DNA of 59,655 nucleotides from Rhodocyclaceae bacterium UBA2346 (GCA_002344625.1 DDUE01000082.1:1-59655); one strand, 5' to 3'; positions 7,537-18,304 are shown, counted from the stretch's first letter. Notes: a model not told the origin generated them from the sequence alone. Translations and numbers: made by a program.

Positions 7537-8967
7537 ATGATGAAACAAATTCTTGCCCTAATCCTTTCCTTGAGTCTCGTCACCGCGCCGATGGCGGCCG
7601 ACCTGCCGGACCTCGGCGACGTTGCGACGACGGCGCTGTCGCCGATGGCGGAGAAGCGCCTGGGCGAGTCGATCATGCAGCAGATCCGCTGGCGCGATGC
7701 GAGCTATCTGAACGATCCCGAGATCGAGGACTACGTGAATCGCCTCGGCATGCGGCTGGTCGCCGCGAGCGATGAGCCCGACCGCAGTTTCGATTTCTTC
7801 GTGCTCAAGGATTCCACACTCAACGCGTTCGCCTTGCCCGGGGGCTATATCGGCCTGCATTCGGGCCTGATCCAGGCCGCCCAGAGCGAGTCGGAGCTGG
7901 CGTCGGTCGTCGGGCATGAAATCGCGCACGTCACCCAGCGACACATTGCCCAGTTGTTCGGCAAGCAGTCGCAGATGGGCATGGTGATGCTTGCCTCTAT
8001 CCTGGTGGCGATCCTGGCGGCGCGCAGCAACGCGGATTTGGCGCAGGCCGCCATTGCCTCGGGGCAGGCGGGCGCCATTCAGTCGCAGTTGGGCTATACC
8101 CGCGCCTTCGAACGCGAGGCGGACCGGATCGGCCTGCAGACGCTCGAAAACGCGGGTTTCGATACGCGGGGCATGCCGAGCTTTTTCGAACGCCTGCAGC
8201 GTGAAAGCCGCTTGTACGAGAACAACGCGCCGGGTTACCTCAGGACGCACCCGCTGACCGAAGAGCGGATTGCCGACATGGGCAATCGGGTGGATCAGAC
8301 GCCTTATCGCCAGGTTCCGGATTCGGCCGATTTCGGCTTCGTGCGTGCGAAGCTGCGCGCCTCGGAGGGGATTGCGGGCGACGCCGTCAAGTATTTCGAA
8401 GCGCGCCTGGCAGGTTCGAAGGATCCCGCCAACCAGTATGGCTACCTGCGCGCGTTGCTGCGGGCCAACCAGGTCGACCGCGCGGCCGCGGGGCTGGAGA
8501 CGCTGCGCGCGAGCGCGGCCCCGTCGACGTTCATCGAGCGCCTGGCGGCCGACATCGAACTCGAGCGCAAGAATCCGCGCGGCGCGGTCGCCTTGCTCGA
8601 GTCGGCGTTGAAGCGCTTTCCCGGCAGCATGCCGTTGCAGTATGCGCTGATCGACGCGCTTTTGCAGGCGGGCGACACGGCGGAGGCGGCCACGTTGGCG
8701 CGCGACGGTGCCTTGCGCCACCCCGGTGACGTCAATCTGTGGGCCTTGTCGTCGCGGGCCGAGGCGGAGCGCGGCCGGATGACGGCACATCATCGTGCGC
8801 AGGCGGAGGTATACGTGCGTCGGGGCAGCCTCCCGGCCGCGATCGAGCAGCTGGAGTCGGCGCGACGCGCGAACGACGGCGATTTTCACGAGCTATCGGC
8901 GGTGGATGCGCGCATGCGTGAACTCAAGACCGAGCTGCGCATCCGCCGCGAAGAGTCAGAGCGCTGA
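7537..8967 (+). CDS. bepA: M48-family periplasmic metalloprotease/chaperone with TPRs (BepA/YfgC-like)
   Basis: 476 residues. The signal peptide is MMKQILALILSLSLVTAPMA. The M48 zinc site is HEIAH near residue 126, with the third ligand in the EREAD segment near 194. The C-terminal half (about 260-470) is Ala/Leu-rich with tetratricopeptide-like helices. The family acts in the periplasm, degrading stalled LptD/BAM substrates and helping LptD assembly, which fits the envelope genes nearby. Two Met codons open the frame at 7537 and 7540; there is no clear ribosome binding site. A TusA-family gene follows after 69 bases. Confidence 0.92.
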   Translation: MMKQILALILSLSLVTAPMAADLPDLGDVATTALSPMAEKRLGESIMQQIRWRDASYLNDPEIEDYVNRLGMRLVAASDEPDRSFDFFVLKDSTLNAFALPGGYIGLHSGLIQAAQSESELASVVGHEIAHVTQRHIAQLFGKQSQMGMVMLASILVAILAARSNADLAQAAIASGQAGAIQSQLGYTRAFEREADRIGLQTLENAGFDTRGMPSFFERLQRESRLYENNAPGYLRTHPLTEERIADMGNRVDQTPYRQVPDSADFGFVRAKLRASEGIAGDAVKYFEARLAGSKDPANQYGYLRALLRANQVDRAAAGLETLRASAAPSTFIERLAADIELERKNPRGAVALLESALKRFPGSMPLQYALIDALLQAGDTAEAATLARDGALRHPGDVNLWALSSRAEAERGRMTAHHRAQAEVYVRRGSLPAAIEQLESARRANDGDFHELSAVDARMRELKTELRIRREESER

Positions 8968-9036
8968 TCCCGCACGGACTTCAGTGTTTTCGGCAAAGCC
9001 GATAAGATACCGGGCGAATACGATGAGGAAGAGCGA

Positions 9037-9267
9037 ATGAATTTCGACAAGGAAGTGGATGCCCGCGGCTTGAATTGCCCCTTGCCGATCCTGCGCGCCA
9101 AGAAAGCGCTTGCGGAGGTCGCATCGGGACAGACGGTCAGGGTGCTGGCGACCGATCCGGGTGCGGTCAAGGATTTCCAGGCGTTCGCCAAGCAAACCGG
9201 CAACGACCTGCTGGCCCACGGCGAAACGCCGGACAAGGCATTCGAGTTCTATCTGAAGCGCAAGTAA
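9037..9267 (+). CDS. TusA-family sulfur carrier protein
   Basis: 76 residues with the family signature DARGLNCPLPILRAKKAL; Cys14 is the persulfide-carrying residue. The rest (VRVLATDPGAVKDFQAFAKQTGN) matches the SirA/TusA two-layer fold. These proteins move sulfane sulfur for tRNA 2-thiouridine synthesis, molybdenum cofactor or sulfur oxidation. AGGAAGAG upstream supports the ATG at 9037. Whether this is the true TusA or one of the paralogous sulfur carriers cannot be decided from sequence. Confidence 0.92.
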   Translation: MNFDKEVDARGLNCPLPILRAKKALAEVASGQTVRVLATDPGAVKDFQAFAKQTGNDLLAHGETPDKAFEFYLKRK

Positions 9268-9334
9268 GCGGATCCGGCGGGTTTCGACGCGGGCGCGGGG
9301 GGCGAGTGATGTCGCACCCCGCGCCCGCGGCGGT

Positions 9335-12181
9335 TCACAGCCGCGAGAATTTCTCAAGCTGGGGCTTGAGCTTGTCAAGGGTTTCGGTGAAACCGGCCAG
9401 TCGCGCGCGCTCCTGCTCGACCACCGCCGCCGGCGCCCGGTCGACGAAGCTTGCATTGCCGAGCTTGGCGTGGGCCTTGGCGATCTCGCCTTCGAGGCGA
9501 GTGATTTCCTTGGTGAGGCGATCGCGCTCCGCGGCCGGGTCGATCTCGACCTTGAGCATGAGCTTGAACCGATTCACCACCGCGACCGGCGAGAGCGCGT
9601 CGGCCGAGATCTCGTCCACCGCGCTGACTTCCGACAACTTGGCAAGGCCGGCAAGATAGGGGGCATAGGCGTCGAGTTCGGCGCGCGGGCCGGCGACCAC
9701 CAGCGGCATGCGCTGGGCCGGCGAGATGTTCATCTCGCCGCGCAGATTGCGGCAGGTATGAATCATCGCCTTGAGTTCGCCGATGCGGGCCTCGGCCGCC
9801 GCGTCGATCCGGGCCGCATCGGCACGCGGATAGGGGGCGAGCATGATGCTGTCGTGCTGCTTGCGCCCGGCCAGCGGCGCGACGGTCTGCCACAACTCCT
9901 CGGTAATGAAGGGGATCAGCGGATGCGCCAGCCGCAGCGTGGCCTCGAGCACCCGCAGCAGGGTGCGACGGGTGGCCCGCTGCTGCGAGTCGCTGCCGCC
10001 CTGCACCTGTACCTTGGCGAGCTCCAGGTACCAGTCGCAGTATTCGTCCCACACGAATTCGTAGATGGCCTTGGCGACGAGGTCGAAGCGGTAGTCCTCG
10101 AAGTGCTTGGCGATCTCGGCTTCGGTGCGCTGCAGCCGTGAGGCGATCCAGCGGTCGGCGAACGAGAAGTCGAGGTAGGCGCCGCCCGGCGCGCACTGGT
10201 CGGCGCCGTGCTCGCCCAGCCCGCAATCCTTACCCTCGCTGTTCATCAGCACGAAGCGGGTGGCGTTCCACAGCTTGTTGCAGAAGTTGCGATAGCCTTC
10301 GCAGCGCGCGAGGTCGAACTTGATGTCGCGCCCGGGGCTCGCGAGCGATGCATAGGTGAAGCGCAGCGCGTCGGTGCCGAAGGCCGGAATGCCGTCCGGG
10401 AATTCCTTGCGGGTTTTCTTCTCGATCTTTTGCGCGTCCTTGGGATTCATCAGGCCGAAGGTGCGCTTGGCGACCAGCGCGTCGAGCGAGATGCCGTCGA
10501 TGAGATCGATCGGGTCGAGCACGTTGCCCTTCGACTTCGACATTTTCTGGCCTTCGGCATCGCGGATCAGGCCGTGCACGTATACATGCCGGAACGGAAT
10601 CCTGCCGGTGATGTGCTTGGTCATCATGACCATGCGCGCAACCCAGAAGAAGATGATGTCGAAGCCGGTGACGAGTACCGAAGAAGGCAGGTAGAGATCC
10701 AGCGCGTCGTTGGACTTGGCCGGCCACTCCGGCGTCCAGTCGAGGGTCGAGAACGGCCACAGGGCGGATGAATACCAGGTGTCCAGCACGTCGGCGTCGC
10801 GGCTGAGCGGGCCGTCGTAGCCGGCCGCGGCGGCGAGGCTACGTGCTTCGGCCTCGTCATGCGCGACCCACAGCTGGCCGTTCTCGCCATACCACGCCGG
10901 AATCTGATGGCCCCACCACAGTTGCCGGGATATGCACCAGTCCTGGATGTTGTTGAGCCACTGGTTATAGGTGTTCACCCAGTTCTCTGGGTAGAAGCGG
11001 ATCTCGCCGGAGGCCACGCATTCGAGCGCCTTGGCGGTGATGCTCTTGCCGTCGGCGCCGGCCTTGGTCATCGCGACGAACCACTGATCGGTGAGCATGG
11101 GCTCGATCACCGCGGCGGTCCGGTCGCCGCGCGGCACCACCAGTTTGTGCGGCTTGACCGCGACGACGAGCCCGAGTGCGTCGAGATCCTGCACCACGAC
11201 CTCGCGGGCGACGAAGCGATCCATGCCATGGTACTTGGACGGGGCCGCGTCGTTCACATGGCCGTCGAGCCGCAGGATGCTGATCATCGGCAGGCCATGG
11301 CGCTGGCCGACGGCATGGTCGTTGAAATCATGGGCTGGGGTGACCTTGACACAACCGGTGCCGAATTCCCGGTCGACATAGTCGTCGGCGATGATCGGAA
11401 TCTCGCGACCGGTGAGCGGCAACTGGACCTTGCGCCCGACCAGATGGGCGTAGCGCGCGTCCTCGGGGTGGACCATGACGGCAACGTCGCCGAACATGGT
11501 TTCGGGCCGCGTGGTCGCCACCGTGAGACCGGCCAGGCCGTCGATCGGCCCATCGACGAAGGGGTAGAGCAGGTGCCACAGAAAGCCGTCTTCTTCTTCC
11601 TGCACCACCTCGAGGTCGGAGACGGCGGTGCCGAGCTTCGGGTCCCAGTTCACCAGGCGCTTGCCGCGGTAGATCAGGCCCTCGTTGTAAAGGCGCACGA
11701 ACGTCTCGGTGACGATCTTCGACAAGCCCTCGTCCATCGTGAAACGCTCGCGTTTCCAGTCGGGCGAGGTGCCGAGCCGGCGCATCTGACCGGTGATCGA
11801 GCCACCCGAGAAATGCTTCCACTCCCACACTTTCTCGAGAAATTTCGCGCGCCCGAGCTGGTGGCGACTGATGCCCTGGGCGTCGAGCTGGCGTTCGACC
11901 ACGATCTGGGTTGCGATGCCGGCATGGTCGGTGCCCGGTTGCCACAAGGTGTTGAAGCCACGCATCCGGTGGTAGCGGGTGAGGCCGTCCATGATGGTCT
12001 GGTTGAAACCGTGCCCCATGTGCAGCGTGCCGGTCACGTTGGGCGGCGGCAGCAGGATGCAGAAGGATTCGTCGGCGGGTTTCTTGCGGTCGAGGCCGGC
12101 GTCGAAGTAGCCGCGCGACTCCCACTCGGGATACCAGCGGCTTTCGATTGCCGCCGGTTCAAAACTCTTGGCCAGTTCCAT
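9335..12181 (-). CDS. valS: valine--tRNA ligase
   Basis: 948 residues, full length. Class I signature HMGH near residue 55 ([13 protein letters not shown]) and KMSKSKG near residue 547. The CP1 editing domain lies between ([14 protein letters not shown]), followed by the catalytic-site motif with [14 protein letters not shown], an anticodon-binding helical domain and a C-terminal coiled coil rich in Glu/Lys/Arg (last ~70 residues), the usual ValRS ending. It charges tRNA-Val in the cytosol and clears mischarged Thr. The valS-hypothetical-holC-pepA order on one strand is a common gammaproteobacterial and betaproteobacterial arrangement. Confidence 0.98.
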   Translation of the reverse strand: MELAKSFEPAAIESRWYPEWESRGYFDAGLDRKKPADESFCILLPPPNVTGTLHMGHGFNQTIMDGLTRYHRMRGFNTLWQPGTDHAGIATQIVVERQLDAQGISRHQLGRAKFLEKVWEWKHFSGGSITGQMRRLGTSPDWKRERFTMDEGLSKIVTETFVRLYNEGLIYRGKRLVNWDPKLGTAVSDLEVVQEEEDGFLWHLLYPFVDGPIDGLAGLTVATTRPETMFGDVAVMVHPEDARYAHLVGRKVQLPLTGREIPIIADDYVDREFGTGCVKVTPAHDFNDHAVGQRHGLPMISILRLDGHVNDAAPSKYHGMDRFVAREVVVQDLDALGLVVAVKPHKLVVPRGDRTAAVIEPMLTDQWFVAMTKAGADGKSITAKALECVASGEIRFYPENWVNTYNQWLNNIQDWCISRQLWWGHQIPAWYGENGQLWVAHDEAEARSLAAAAGYDGPLSRDADVLDTWYSSALWPFSTLDWTPEWPAKSNDALDLYLPSSVLVTGFDIIFFWVARMVMMTKHITGRIPFRHVYVHGLIRDAEGQKMSKSKGNVLDPIDLIDGISLDALVAKRTFGLMNPKDAQKIEKKTRKEFPDGIPAFGTDALRFTYASLASPGRDIKFDLARCEGYRNFCNKLWNATRFVLMNSEGKDCGLGEHGADQCAPGGAYLDFSFADRWIASRLQRTEAEIAKHFEDYRFDLVAKAIYEFVWDEYCDWYLELAKVQVQGGSDSQQRATRRTLLRVLEATLRLAHPLIPFITEELWQTVAPLAGRKQHDSIMLAPYPRADAARIDAAAEARIGELKAMIHTCRNLRGEMNISPAQRMPLVVAGPRAELDAYAPYLAGLAKLSEVSAVDEISADALSPVAVVNRFKLMLKVEIDPAAERDRLTKEITRLEGEIAKAHAKLGNASFVDRAPAAVVEQERARLAGFTETLDKLKPQLEKFSRL

Positions 12182-12307
12182 GGGGGTACCTGAAGGTGAA
12201 AAGGCAAAGCCGCGATTATAGCGGAAGCCGCCGGACCGCCTGTTGCCGGGGTACGGGCGCGCGTGGGTGGCGTGGGTAGGTGCCGCCCGGGTAGGGCGGC
12301 GAGTGGG

Positions 12308-12754
12308 TCAAGGCTTGCGGCTACCCTTGGAGAGCCGCTCCGCGATGCGCTCGGACAGCGCGGGCAGCAGGGTTGCCCGCACATGCGTGGTCACCTCTTC
12401 GCGCAGGCGCTCAGAGAATCGGTCGAGCTCGCGTGAAACGAGTTGTGGCATCTCGCTCGCGAACCAGCGCTCGAGCTCGCGCGTGATCTCGCCATCCAGG
12501 CTCGCCAGATGTTCGATCATCGCATCGGATTCGAATGGGTTGGCCGGGTCGGGCGTGGCGGTGGAGGCTGGTGGTGGGAGGTCGAAGTCCTCGACCACGT
12601 CGGTGAGTATCGGTATGTCGGCGTAGTCGACTCCGGGTGCGGGCTGGACAGGCGCGAGGCGATGGCGCCTGAGAAGGGCATCGGCCTTGCCCAGCAACAG
12701 GTCGGCTTCGCGCAGTTCGGCGTCGGCGCCGGTGTCGTCGTCGCTGTGGGTCAA
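12308..12754 (-). CDS. conserved hypothetical protein (DUF2486-like)
   Basis: 148 residues, acidic N-terminal half and helical, charged C-terminal half. DYADIPILTDVVEDFDLP resembles the short motif of small betaproteobacterial proteins of the DUF2486 type found beside holC; this assignment is from memory. A C-terminal amphipathic region (EITRELERWFASEMPQLVSRELDRF) could form a coiled coil. Its ATG overlaps the holC stop (ATGA, 12754-12751), so it is coupled to holC. No catalytic motif is seen and the role is unknown. Confidence 0.75.
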   Translation of the reverse strand: MTHSDDDTGADAELREADLLLGKADALLRRHRLAPVQPAPGVDYADIPILTDVVEDFDLPPPASTATPDPANPFESDAMIEHLASLDGEITRELERWFASEMPQLVSRELDRFSERLREEVTTHVRATLLPALSERIAERLSKGSRKP

Positions 12755-13188
12755 AGCGCCTCCCGGCGTATGGCGTCGAAGGCTTCGAGCGCCAGCCCGG
12801 CGGCCTTGTACTGCTGCCAGCGGGTGCGCGCCGGTCGCCTGTGGTCTTCATCCTTGCCGACGATCTCGATCACCACGCGGAACTGCCCGGCGTCGGGCGG
12901 TACGTCGGCGGCGAGGTTGAAAATGAGGTCGGAGTGTGGCCAGCGCGGTGCCGTGCCGGCCACGTCCAGCACGACCGGCGTTTGGCCGGCCAGCGCCGAG
13001 CCGGCCGTCACATGCGGTATGAACGCGCGTTGCTGGTGGCTCCACAGCAAGGCGTCGAAGGCGCGCATCGACCCCGTATCGGGCAGACGTACCGCCGCTT
13101 TGCGCCCGCTCCTGTAGGCGCTGGTGACCAGCTCGCAGGCGAGGGCGAACGGGTCCGGCGCATTGTGGTAGAAGCGCACGCGCGTCAC
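12751..13188 (-). CDS. holC: DNA polymerase III chi subunit
   Basis: 145 residues starting at GTG 13188 (VTRVRFYHNAPDP), 8 bases after the pepA stop. The family start RVXFYHN, the LxELV/AYRSGRK helix, FDALLWSHQQRAFIPHV, PVVLD and the late RWQQYKAAG region all fit HolC. Chi links single-stranded DNA-binding protein to the clamp loader through psi. A longer frame exists upstream of 13188 but runs inside pepA and lacks similarity. Coupled by overlap to the downstream hypothetical gene. Confidence 0.92.
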   Translation of the reverse strand: MTRVRFYHNAPDPFALACELVTSAYRSGRKAAVRLPDTGSMRAFDALLWSHQQRAFIPHVTAGSALAGQTPVVLDVAGTAPRWPHSDLIFNLAADVPPDAGQFRVVIEIVGKDEDHRRPARTRWQQYKAAGLALEAFDAIRREAL

Positions 13189-13196
13189 CGGGATGC

Positions 13197-14687
13197 TCAG
13201 GCGGCCTGGGCGCTGCGCCCGATCAGGAACTCGCACAGCAGCGGAACGGGCCTGCCGGTCGCGCCCTTGGCGTCGCCGGAAACCCACGAGGTGCCGGCGA
13301 TGTCGAGATGCGCCCATTTGTAGGCCTTGGTATAGCGCGCCAGAAAGCATGCCGCCGTGATCGATCCGCCGAACCGGCCGCCAATGTTGGCCATGTCGGC
13401 GAAATTACTCTTGAGGCCTTCCTGGTACTCGTCCCACAGCGGCATCTGCCAGGCGCGATCGCCCGAACGCGTGCCGCAATCGATGAGCTCGCGCGCCAGC
13501 TCATCGTCGTTGGCCATCAGTCCGCTGGGAATCTTGCCCAGCGCGACGATGATCGCCCCGGTCAGCGTCGCGATGTCGACGACGCAGGCGGGATCGAACC
13601 GTTCGGCATAGGTCAGCGCGTCGCACAGCACCAGCCGGCCTTCGGCATCGGTGTTGAGGATCTCGATCGTCTGCCCGCTCATCGAGGTGACGACGTCGCC
13701 CGGCTTGGTTGCCGATCCGCCCGGCATGTTCTCGGTGGCCGGGATGATGCCCACCACGTTGAGCGGCAGGCCGAGCTCGCCGAGCGCCTTGAAGGTACCC
13801 AGCACCGACGCAGCGCCGCACATGTCGTACTTCATCTCGTCCATCTCGGCGCCCGGTTTGAGCGAGATGCCGCCGGTATCGAAGGTGATGCCTTTTCCGA
13901 CCAGCACCACCGGTTTGTCCTTGGACTTTCCGCCCTTGTACTGCATGACGATGAAGCGCGGCGGCTCATGCGAGCCGCGCGCGACCGACAGGAAGGCGCC
14001 CATGCCGAGCTTCTCCGCCTCCTTGCGATCGAGAACCTCGACCTTGAACTTGTAGCGCGTGCCGAGTAGCTGCGCCGTTTCGGCAAGGTAGGTAGGTGTG
14101 CAGACATTGCCCGGCAGGTCGCCCAGCTCGCGGGTCAGCGCCATCCCGTCCGCGATCGCCTTGCCTTGCGCGGCGGCCGCCTCGAGCTTGGTCAGCGACT
14201 TGCTGCGCGTGAGCAGGGTGATTTCGCTGGCGCCCCGGGGTTCGATCTTCTTGCTCTTGGTGGCGTCGTAGCCGTAGCCCGCATCGGCGATCAGGCGCAC
14301 CACCTGTTGGGTCGCCCAGGCGGCGTCGCGTCCGGGCACCTCGACATCCGTCAGGCTGATCGCGGCCTGTCCGACCGGCCCGCCGGCGAGGGCGCGCGCG
14401 GCTGCGGTCGCGGCGTCGCGCCATGCGCGTTCGCCGAACTCGGCTTCCTTGCCCAGGCTCACGACGACGAGGCGTTCGCAGCGCAGGCCGTCGGGGTCGT
14501 GCAGCTTGAGCACGGCACCCGCTTTCGACTCCAGCTCACCGCGTGCGATCAGGCGGCCGACGAGCCCGTCGCAGGCACTATCTACGGCGGATGCGGCGGG
14601 CCCGAGCTTGCCGTCGGAATGTGCGGCGATGACAAGGGTGCCGGTCTTGTGCTTTTCCGGGCTGCCGGTCTTTATGGTAAATTGCAT
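13197..14687 (-). CDS. pepA: cytosol leucyl aminopeptidase
   Basis: 496 residues, M17 family. The signature NTDAEGRLVLCDALTYAE holds metal-binding Asp and Glu; GKGITFDTGGISLKPG carries the Lys/Asp pair that binds the two metal ions. The N-terminal macro-like domain is present. It releases N-terminal amino acids from peptides as a hexamer; in some bacteria PepA also acts as a DNA-binding repressor and XerCD accessory factor. AAGGAAGC precedes the ATG at 14687. It is divergent from lptF, with 109 bases between. Confidence 0.97.
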   Translation of the reverse strand: MQFTIKTGSPEKHKTGTLVIAAHSDGKLGPAASAVDSACDGLVGRLIARGELESKAGAVLKLHDPDGLRCERLVVVSLGKEAEFGERAWRDAATAAARALAGGPVGQAAISLTDVEVPGRDAAWATQQVVRLIADAGYGYDATKSKKIEPRGASEITLLTRSKSLTKLEAAAAQGKAIADGMALTRELGDLPGNVCTPTYLAETAQLLGTRYKFKVEVLDRKEAEKLGMGAFLSVARGSHEPPRFIVMQYKGGKSKDKPVVLVGKGITFDTGGISLKPGAEMDEMKYDMCGAASVLGTFKALGELGLPLNVVGIIPATENMPGGSATKPGDVVTSMSGQTIEILNTDAEGRLVLCDALTYAERFDPACVVDIATLTGAIIVALGKIPSGLMANDDELARELIDCGTRSGDRAWQMPLWDEYQEGLKSNFADMANIGGRFGGSITAACFLARYTKAYKWAHLDIAGTSWVSGDAKGATGRPVPLLCEFLIGRSAQAA

Positions 14688-14796
14688 GGACGCTTCCTTG
14701 TTGTTTGTCTGGCTTCGACCGGTTCCGATTATGGCTTGTTCGCGCCGAGCCCGTCAAAACTCCCATTCGCTTCGATCGCCCGGTTTCGTCTAGAAC

Positions 14797-15873
14797 ATGA
14801 TTTTCAGCCGCGCCCTGAGGCGCGAATTCGCACAAACCGCCGCGGGTGTCTTCGTGGCCTTGTTTGCGATCCTCATCACGACCGTGCTCATCCGCCTACT
14901 GGGCCAGGCGGCGGGTGGCCGCATTCCGCCCGACGCGGTGCTGTCGATGATAGGCCTCGGCGCGATCGGGCAACTGCCGCTGGTGTTGTCGCTGTCGGTG
15001 TTCATCGCCGTCCTCATGACCTTGTCGCGCGCCTATCGCGATTCGGAGATGGTCGTGTGGGCGGCCTCGGGGGTGTCGTTGACCGGTTTTTTCGGCCCGG
15101 TGCTGCGCTTTGCGATGCCTTTCGTGCTGATGAGCGCCGCCGGCGCCCTCTATATCACGCCCTGGTCGTACCTGAAGAGCGCGGAGTTCCAGGCCAGCCT
15201 CGAGTCGCGTGACGACACCACCCGGGTGGCACCCGGGGTGTTCCGGGAGTCGTCGTCGGCGCGGCGCGTGTTCTTCGTCGAGATCGGCGCGGGCGAGGAC
15301 GCGAAGCTGCGCAACGTGTTCGTGAGTTCGGAGGTCGATGGTGTTCTCGATGTGGTCGCGGCGGCGACCGGGTCGGTGTTCACCGACCAGACCGGCGCGC
15401 GCTTCGTGGTGCTCGAAGACGGCCGCCGTTACGAGGGCCGGCTCGGTACGCCCGAGTTCAGGGTGCTCGAGTTCGAGCGCTACACGGTGCGGGTCGAGGA
15501 GCCCAAGGCGGTCAGCCCGTTTGCCAAGCTGCGCACCGTGCCGACGACCGAGTTGCTCAAGGAGCTCAGCCCGCGCAACCTGGGCGAACTGTCGAGCCGG
15601 ATCGGCACGCCACTGGCCTGTCTGCTGCTGGCGCTGCTGGCAATCCCGCTCGCGTACATCAACCCCCGCGCCGGGCGCGGCAACAACCTCATCATCGCGA
15701 TACTGGCCTATCTGGTGTATAGCAACGTGATCAGTGTCTTTCAGGCGTGGGTCGGGCAGGAGCGGATGGGATTCGCGCTCGCGTTGCTTCTTCCGCATGT
15801 GGTGGTCATCGCGGTCATCGGCCTCATGACTTATCGGCGCATCGCGCTGGTTCCCTTCTGGCAAAAGCGATGA
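14797..15873 (+). CDS. lptF: LPS export ABC transporter permease LptF
   Basis: 358 residues. Membrane helices at the N-terminus (about 15-115), a periplasmic beta-jellyroll in the middle (about 125-265) and three helices at the C-terminus, ending ALVPFWQKR. With LptG and the LptB ATPase it extracts lipopolysaccharide from the inner membrane and passes it to LptC. The lptF-lptG order and the 4-base overlap of stop and start are typical. Confidence 0.96.
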   Translation: MIFSRALRREFAQTAAGVFVALFAILITTVLIRLLGQAAGGRIPPDAVLSMIGLGAIGQLPLVLSLSVFIAVLMTLSRAYRDSEMVVWAASGVSLTGFFGPVLRFAMPFVLMSAAGALYITPWSYLKSAEFQASLESRDDTTRVAPGVFRESSSARRVFFVEIGAGEDAKLRNVFVSSEVDGVLDVVAAATGSVFTDQTGARFVVLEDGRRYEGRLGTPEFRVLEFERYTVRVEEPKAVSPFAKLRTVPTTELLKELSPRNLGELSSRIGTPLACLLLALLAIPLAYINPRAGRGNNLIIAILAYLVYSNVISVFQAWVGQERMGFALALLLPHVVVIAVIGLMTYRRIALVPFWQKR

Positions 15874-16949
15874 GTGCCGTACTGACCCGCTATCTCGCAC
15901 GCGAGATCCTGGTTGCGACCGCGCTGGTCACCTTGGCGTTCGTCGGGCTGTTCGGGTTCTTCGATTTCGTGAACGAGCTGGATGCGATCGGCAACAACGG
16001 CTACGAAATGCATCACGGGCTCGTCTACGTCCTGTTGCTGATGCCCGGGCGCATCTACGAACTGATCCCGATCACGACCTTGATCGGCAGCCTGTATGCG
16101 CTCACGACGCTCGCGCGGCACTCCGAGATCACAGTGATGCGTGCATCCGGGATGTCGACCGCGAGAATGCTGAGAGCCTTGGCGGGCATCGGAATGATCT
16201 TCGTGGTGCTGACGTTCGTGTTTGGCGAGTACGTGGCGCCACCGGCCGAGCGTGCGGCCAAGCAGTGGCGATTGACCGCGACCGGTGCCGCGGTGTCGCA
16301 GCAGTTGAGCTCGGGGCTGTGGGTCCGGGACGGACTGCGTTTCATCAACGTGCGCAAGGTGCTGCCGGATCGCACCATGGAAGGGGTGAGGATCTTCGAT
16401 TTCGATGATGCGCGCATGTTGTCGTCGGTGAGCGAGGCGGCTCGCGGCGAATACCATGCGGGTGCGGGCGAATGGCTGCTGACCGGTGTGGTCAGCACCG
16501 TTTTCGAAGCGGATTCGACCGCGGTGACGCATGTGCCCGAGATCCGCTGGCGCTCCGATCTGACCCCGGAGGTGCTCAGCGTGCTCATGGTCGCACCGGA
16601 GCGCATGTCGGTGACGACGCTGTATGCCTACATCAATCACTTGCGCGACAACCGCCAGAACTCGGACCGCTTCGAGATCGCGCTGTGGAAGAAGCTCATC
16701 TATCCGTTCGCGTCGCTCGTGATGATCGCACTGGCGTTGCCCTTCGCGTTCACCCACGACCGGATGGGCGGCGTGAGCGTGAAGGTCTTTCTGGGGGTGA
16801 TGCTGGGGGTCGGGTTCTATCTGCTCAACGGCCTGTTCTCGAATCTCGGGGCCATCAACGCCTGGAATCCGGCGCTCGCCGCGGTGACGCCCAGCCTGCT
16901 GTTCCTGGTGGCTGCCGGCGTCATGCTGTTCATGGTCGAGCGGCGCTGA
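15870..16949 (+). CDS. lptG: LPS export ABC transporter permease LptG
   Basis: 359 residues beginning MSAVLTRYLAREILVATALVTL. It has the same layout as LptF: N-terminal helices (with LLMPGRIYELIPITTLIGSLYALTTLARHSEITVMRASGMS, the coupling helix), a periplasmic domain and C-terminal helices (LGVGFYLLNGLFSNLG). The ATG at 15870 overlaps the lptF stop (ATGA). A hairpin terminator on the other strand for rplS lies 30 bases downstream and could serve both directions. Confidence 0.96.
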   Translation: MSAVLTRYLAREILVATALVTLAFVGLFGFFDFVNELDAIGNNGYEMHHGLVYVLLLMPGRIYELIPITTLIGSLYALTTLARHSEITVMRASGMSTARMLRALAGIGMIFVVLTFVFGEYVAPPAERAAKQWRLTATGAAVSQQLSSGLWVRDGLRFINVRKVLPDRTMEGVRIFDFDDARMLSSVSEAARGEYHAGAGEWLLTGVVSTVFEADSTAVTHVPEIRWRSDLTPEVLSVLMVAPERMSVTTLYAYINHLRDNRQNSDRFEIALWKKLIYPFASLVMIALALPFAFTHDRMGGVSVKVFLGVMLGVGFYLLNGLFSNLGAINAWNPALAAVTPSLLFLVAAGVMLFMVERR

Positions 16950-16978
16950 GGGCCAGGCCGGCAAGACGGAGCAGGCAT

Positions 16979-17002
16979 GAAAAACGGGCCCGAAGGCCCG
17001 TT
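16979..17002 (-). terminator. rho-independent terminator of the rpsP-rimM-trmD-rplS operon
   Basis: Stem ACGGGCC, loop CGAA, GGCCCGT; on the minus strand it is followed by five T. It is 27 bases after the rplS stop. With lptG ending 30 bases away on the opposite strand it may act bidirectionally. Confidence 0.8.
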
Positions 17003-17028
17003 CGAAACAAGCATGTGTGCGGGGTCGA

Positions 17029-17421
17029 TCAGGCCTGCGCCTTCTTTTCCGCAACCGCCTTGTAGTTGAGCTTTTCCTTGATACGTGCCGACTTGCCCGA
17101 ACGATCACGCAAGTAATAGAGCTTGGCGCGGCGCACGTCGCCACGGCGCTTGACTTCGATGCTGCTTACCAGCGGCGAGTAGGTCTGGAAGGTACGCTCG
17201 ACACCTTCGCCCGACGAGATCTTGCGCACGATGAACGAGGAGTTCAGGCCGCGGTTGCGCTTGGCGATCACGACGCCCTCATAGGCCTGAAGGCGCTCGC
17301 GCGTACCTTCCTTGACCTTCACCTGCACGACCACGGTGTCGCCCGGTCCGAACGCGGGAATGGTCTTGCCTGCGGAGAGGCGCTCGACCTCTTCCTGTTC
17401 GAGTTGCTGAATCAGATTCAT
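17029..17421 (-). CDS. rplS: 50S ribosomal protein L19
   Basis: 130 residues. [15 protein letters not shown], then the L19 core [54 protein letters not shown] and [19 protein letters not shown]. It sits at the 30S-50S interface. AGGAG upstream of the ATG at 17421. Last gene of the conserved rpsP-rimM-trmD-rplS operon. Confidence 0.98.
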   Translation of the reverse strand: MNLIQQLEQEEVERLSAGKTIPAFGPGDTVVVQVKVKEGTRERLQAYEGVVIAKRNRGLNSSFIVRKISSGEGVERTFQTYSPLVSSIEVKRRGDVRRAKLYYLRDRSGKSARIKEKLNYKAVAEKKAQA

Positions 17422-17502
17422 GCTGAAGCTCCTGTTTTCAATGGCGCTTGGCCTTGTGGCAGAGCAGGCCGGGGCCTGGTGCGCACGGTTTGTATTGGCG
17501 TT

Positions 17503-18297
17503 TCAGGCACCTGGGGTGCCTCCGACGCCGGTGTTTTCCTGCTTGAACTCGTCAAGCAGGGTCGATTCAAGTTTGCTCAGCGGTCGCCCGCCAAGCAGGT
17601 CGGGCCGCAACTGCCAGCTTCGCCCCAGCGACTGCTTGAGCCGCCAGCGCTTGATCGCCGCATGGTTGCCCGACAACAGCACATCGGGTACCTTCGTGCC
17701 CCGATAGTCTTCCGGCCGCGTGTAATGCGGGCAGTCGAGCAAGCCTTCGGCGAATGAGTCCTCGCGCGCCGACTCCGCATCGTTCAGCGCCCCCGGCAAT
17801 TGCCGGATGATCGCATCGAGCAGCACCATCGCCGCCAGTTCTCCGCCCGACAGCACGAAATCGCCGAGCGATATTTCTTCGTCCACACGCCGATCGAGCA
17901 AGCGCTGGTCGATGCCCTCATAACGTCCGCACAGCAGCGTCAGTGCGGGCGTGTCCACCAGCGCCATCACGCGCGCATGATCGAGGCGCCGCCCCTGGGG
18001 CGACAGGTAGATGACCCTGCCGCGGGGGCCGCCGCGCGCGCGCTGTGCCGCTTGTGCCGCGTCGATGGCCTGCTCGAGCGGTTCGGCCATCATCACCATG
18101 CCCGGTCCGCCGCCATAAGGCCGGTCGTCCACCGTGCGGTGCGGATCGTCCACGTAATCCCGCGGATTGAAGAAACCGAGGGCATACAGGCCGCGCTCCT
18201 GCGCTCGCCGGGTTATGCCGCTCGCCGTCAGCGCGCCGAACATCTCCGGAAACAGCGTGATCACGTCGAAATGCCGCCCGGCGCCCGCGCCGTTCAC
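17503..18297 (-). CDS. trmD: tRNA (guanine37-N1)-methyltransferase
   Basis: 264 residues from GTG 18297 ([12 protein letters not shown] follows at once). SPOUT fold with the knot motifs [25 protein letters not shown] and SIGDYVLSGGE-like [27 protein letters not shown] is also conserved. It methylates G37 in tRNAs reading CNN codons to prevent +1 frameshifting. No in-frame ATG lies near the expected start, so GTG is preferred. It follows rimM by 7 bases. Confidence 0.97.
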   Translation of the reverse strand: MNGAGAGRHFDVITLFPEMFGALTASGITRRAQERGLYALGFFNPRDYVDDPHRTVDDRPYGGGPGMVMMAEPLEQAIDAAQAAQRARGGPRGRVIYLSPQGRRLDHARVMALVDTPALTLLCGRYEGIDQRLLDRRVDEEISLGDFVLSGGELAAMVLLDAIIRQLPGALNDAESAREDSFAEGLLDCPHYTRPEDYRGTKVPDVLLSGNHAAIKRWRLKQSLGRSWQLRPDLLGGRPLSKLESTLLDEFKQENTGVGGTPGA

Positions 18298-18304
18298 GCC
18301 CGAA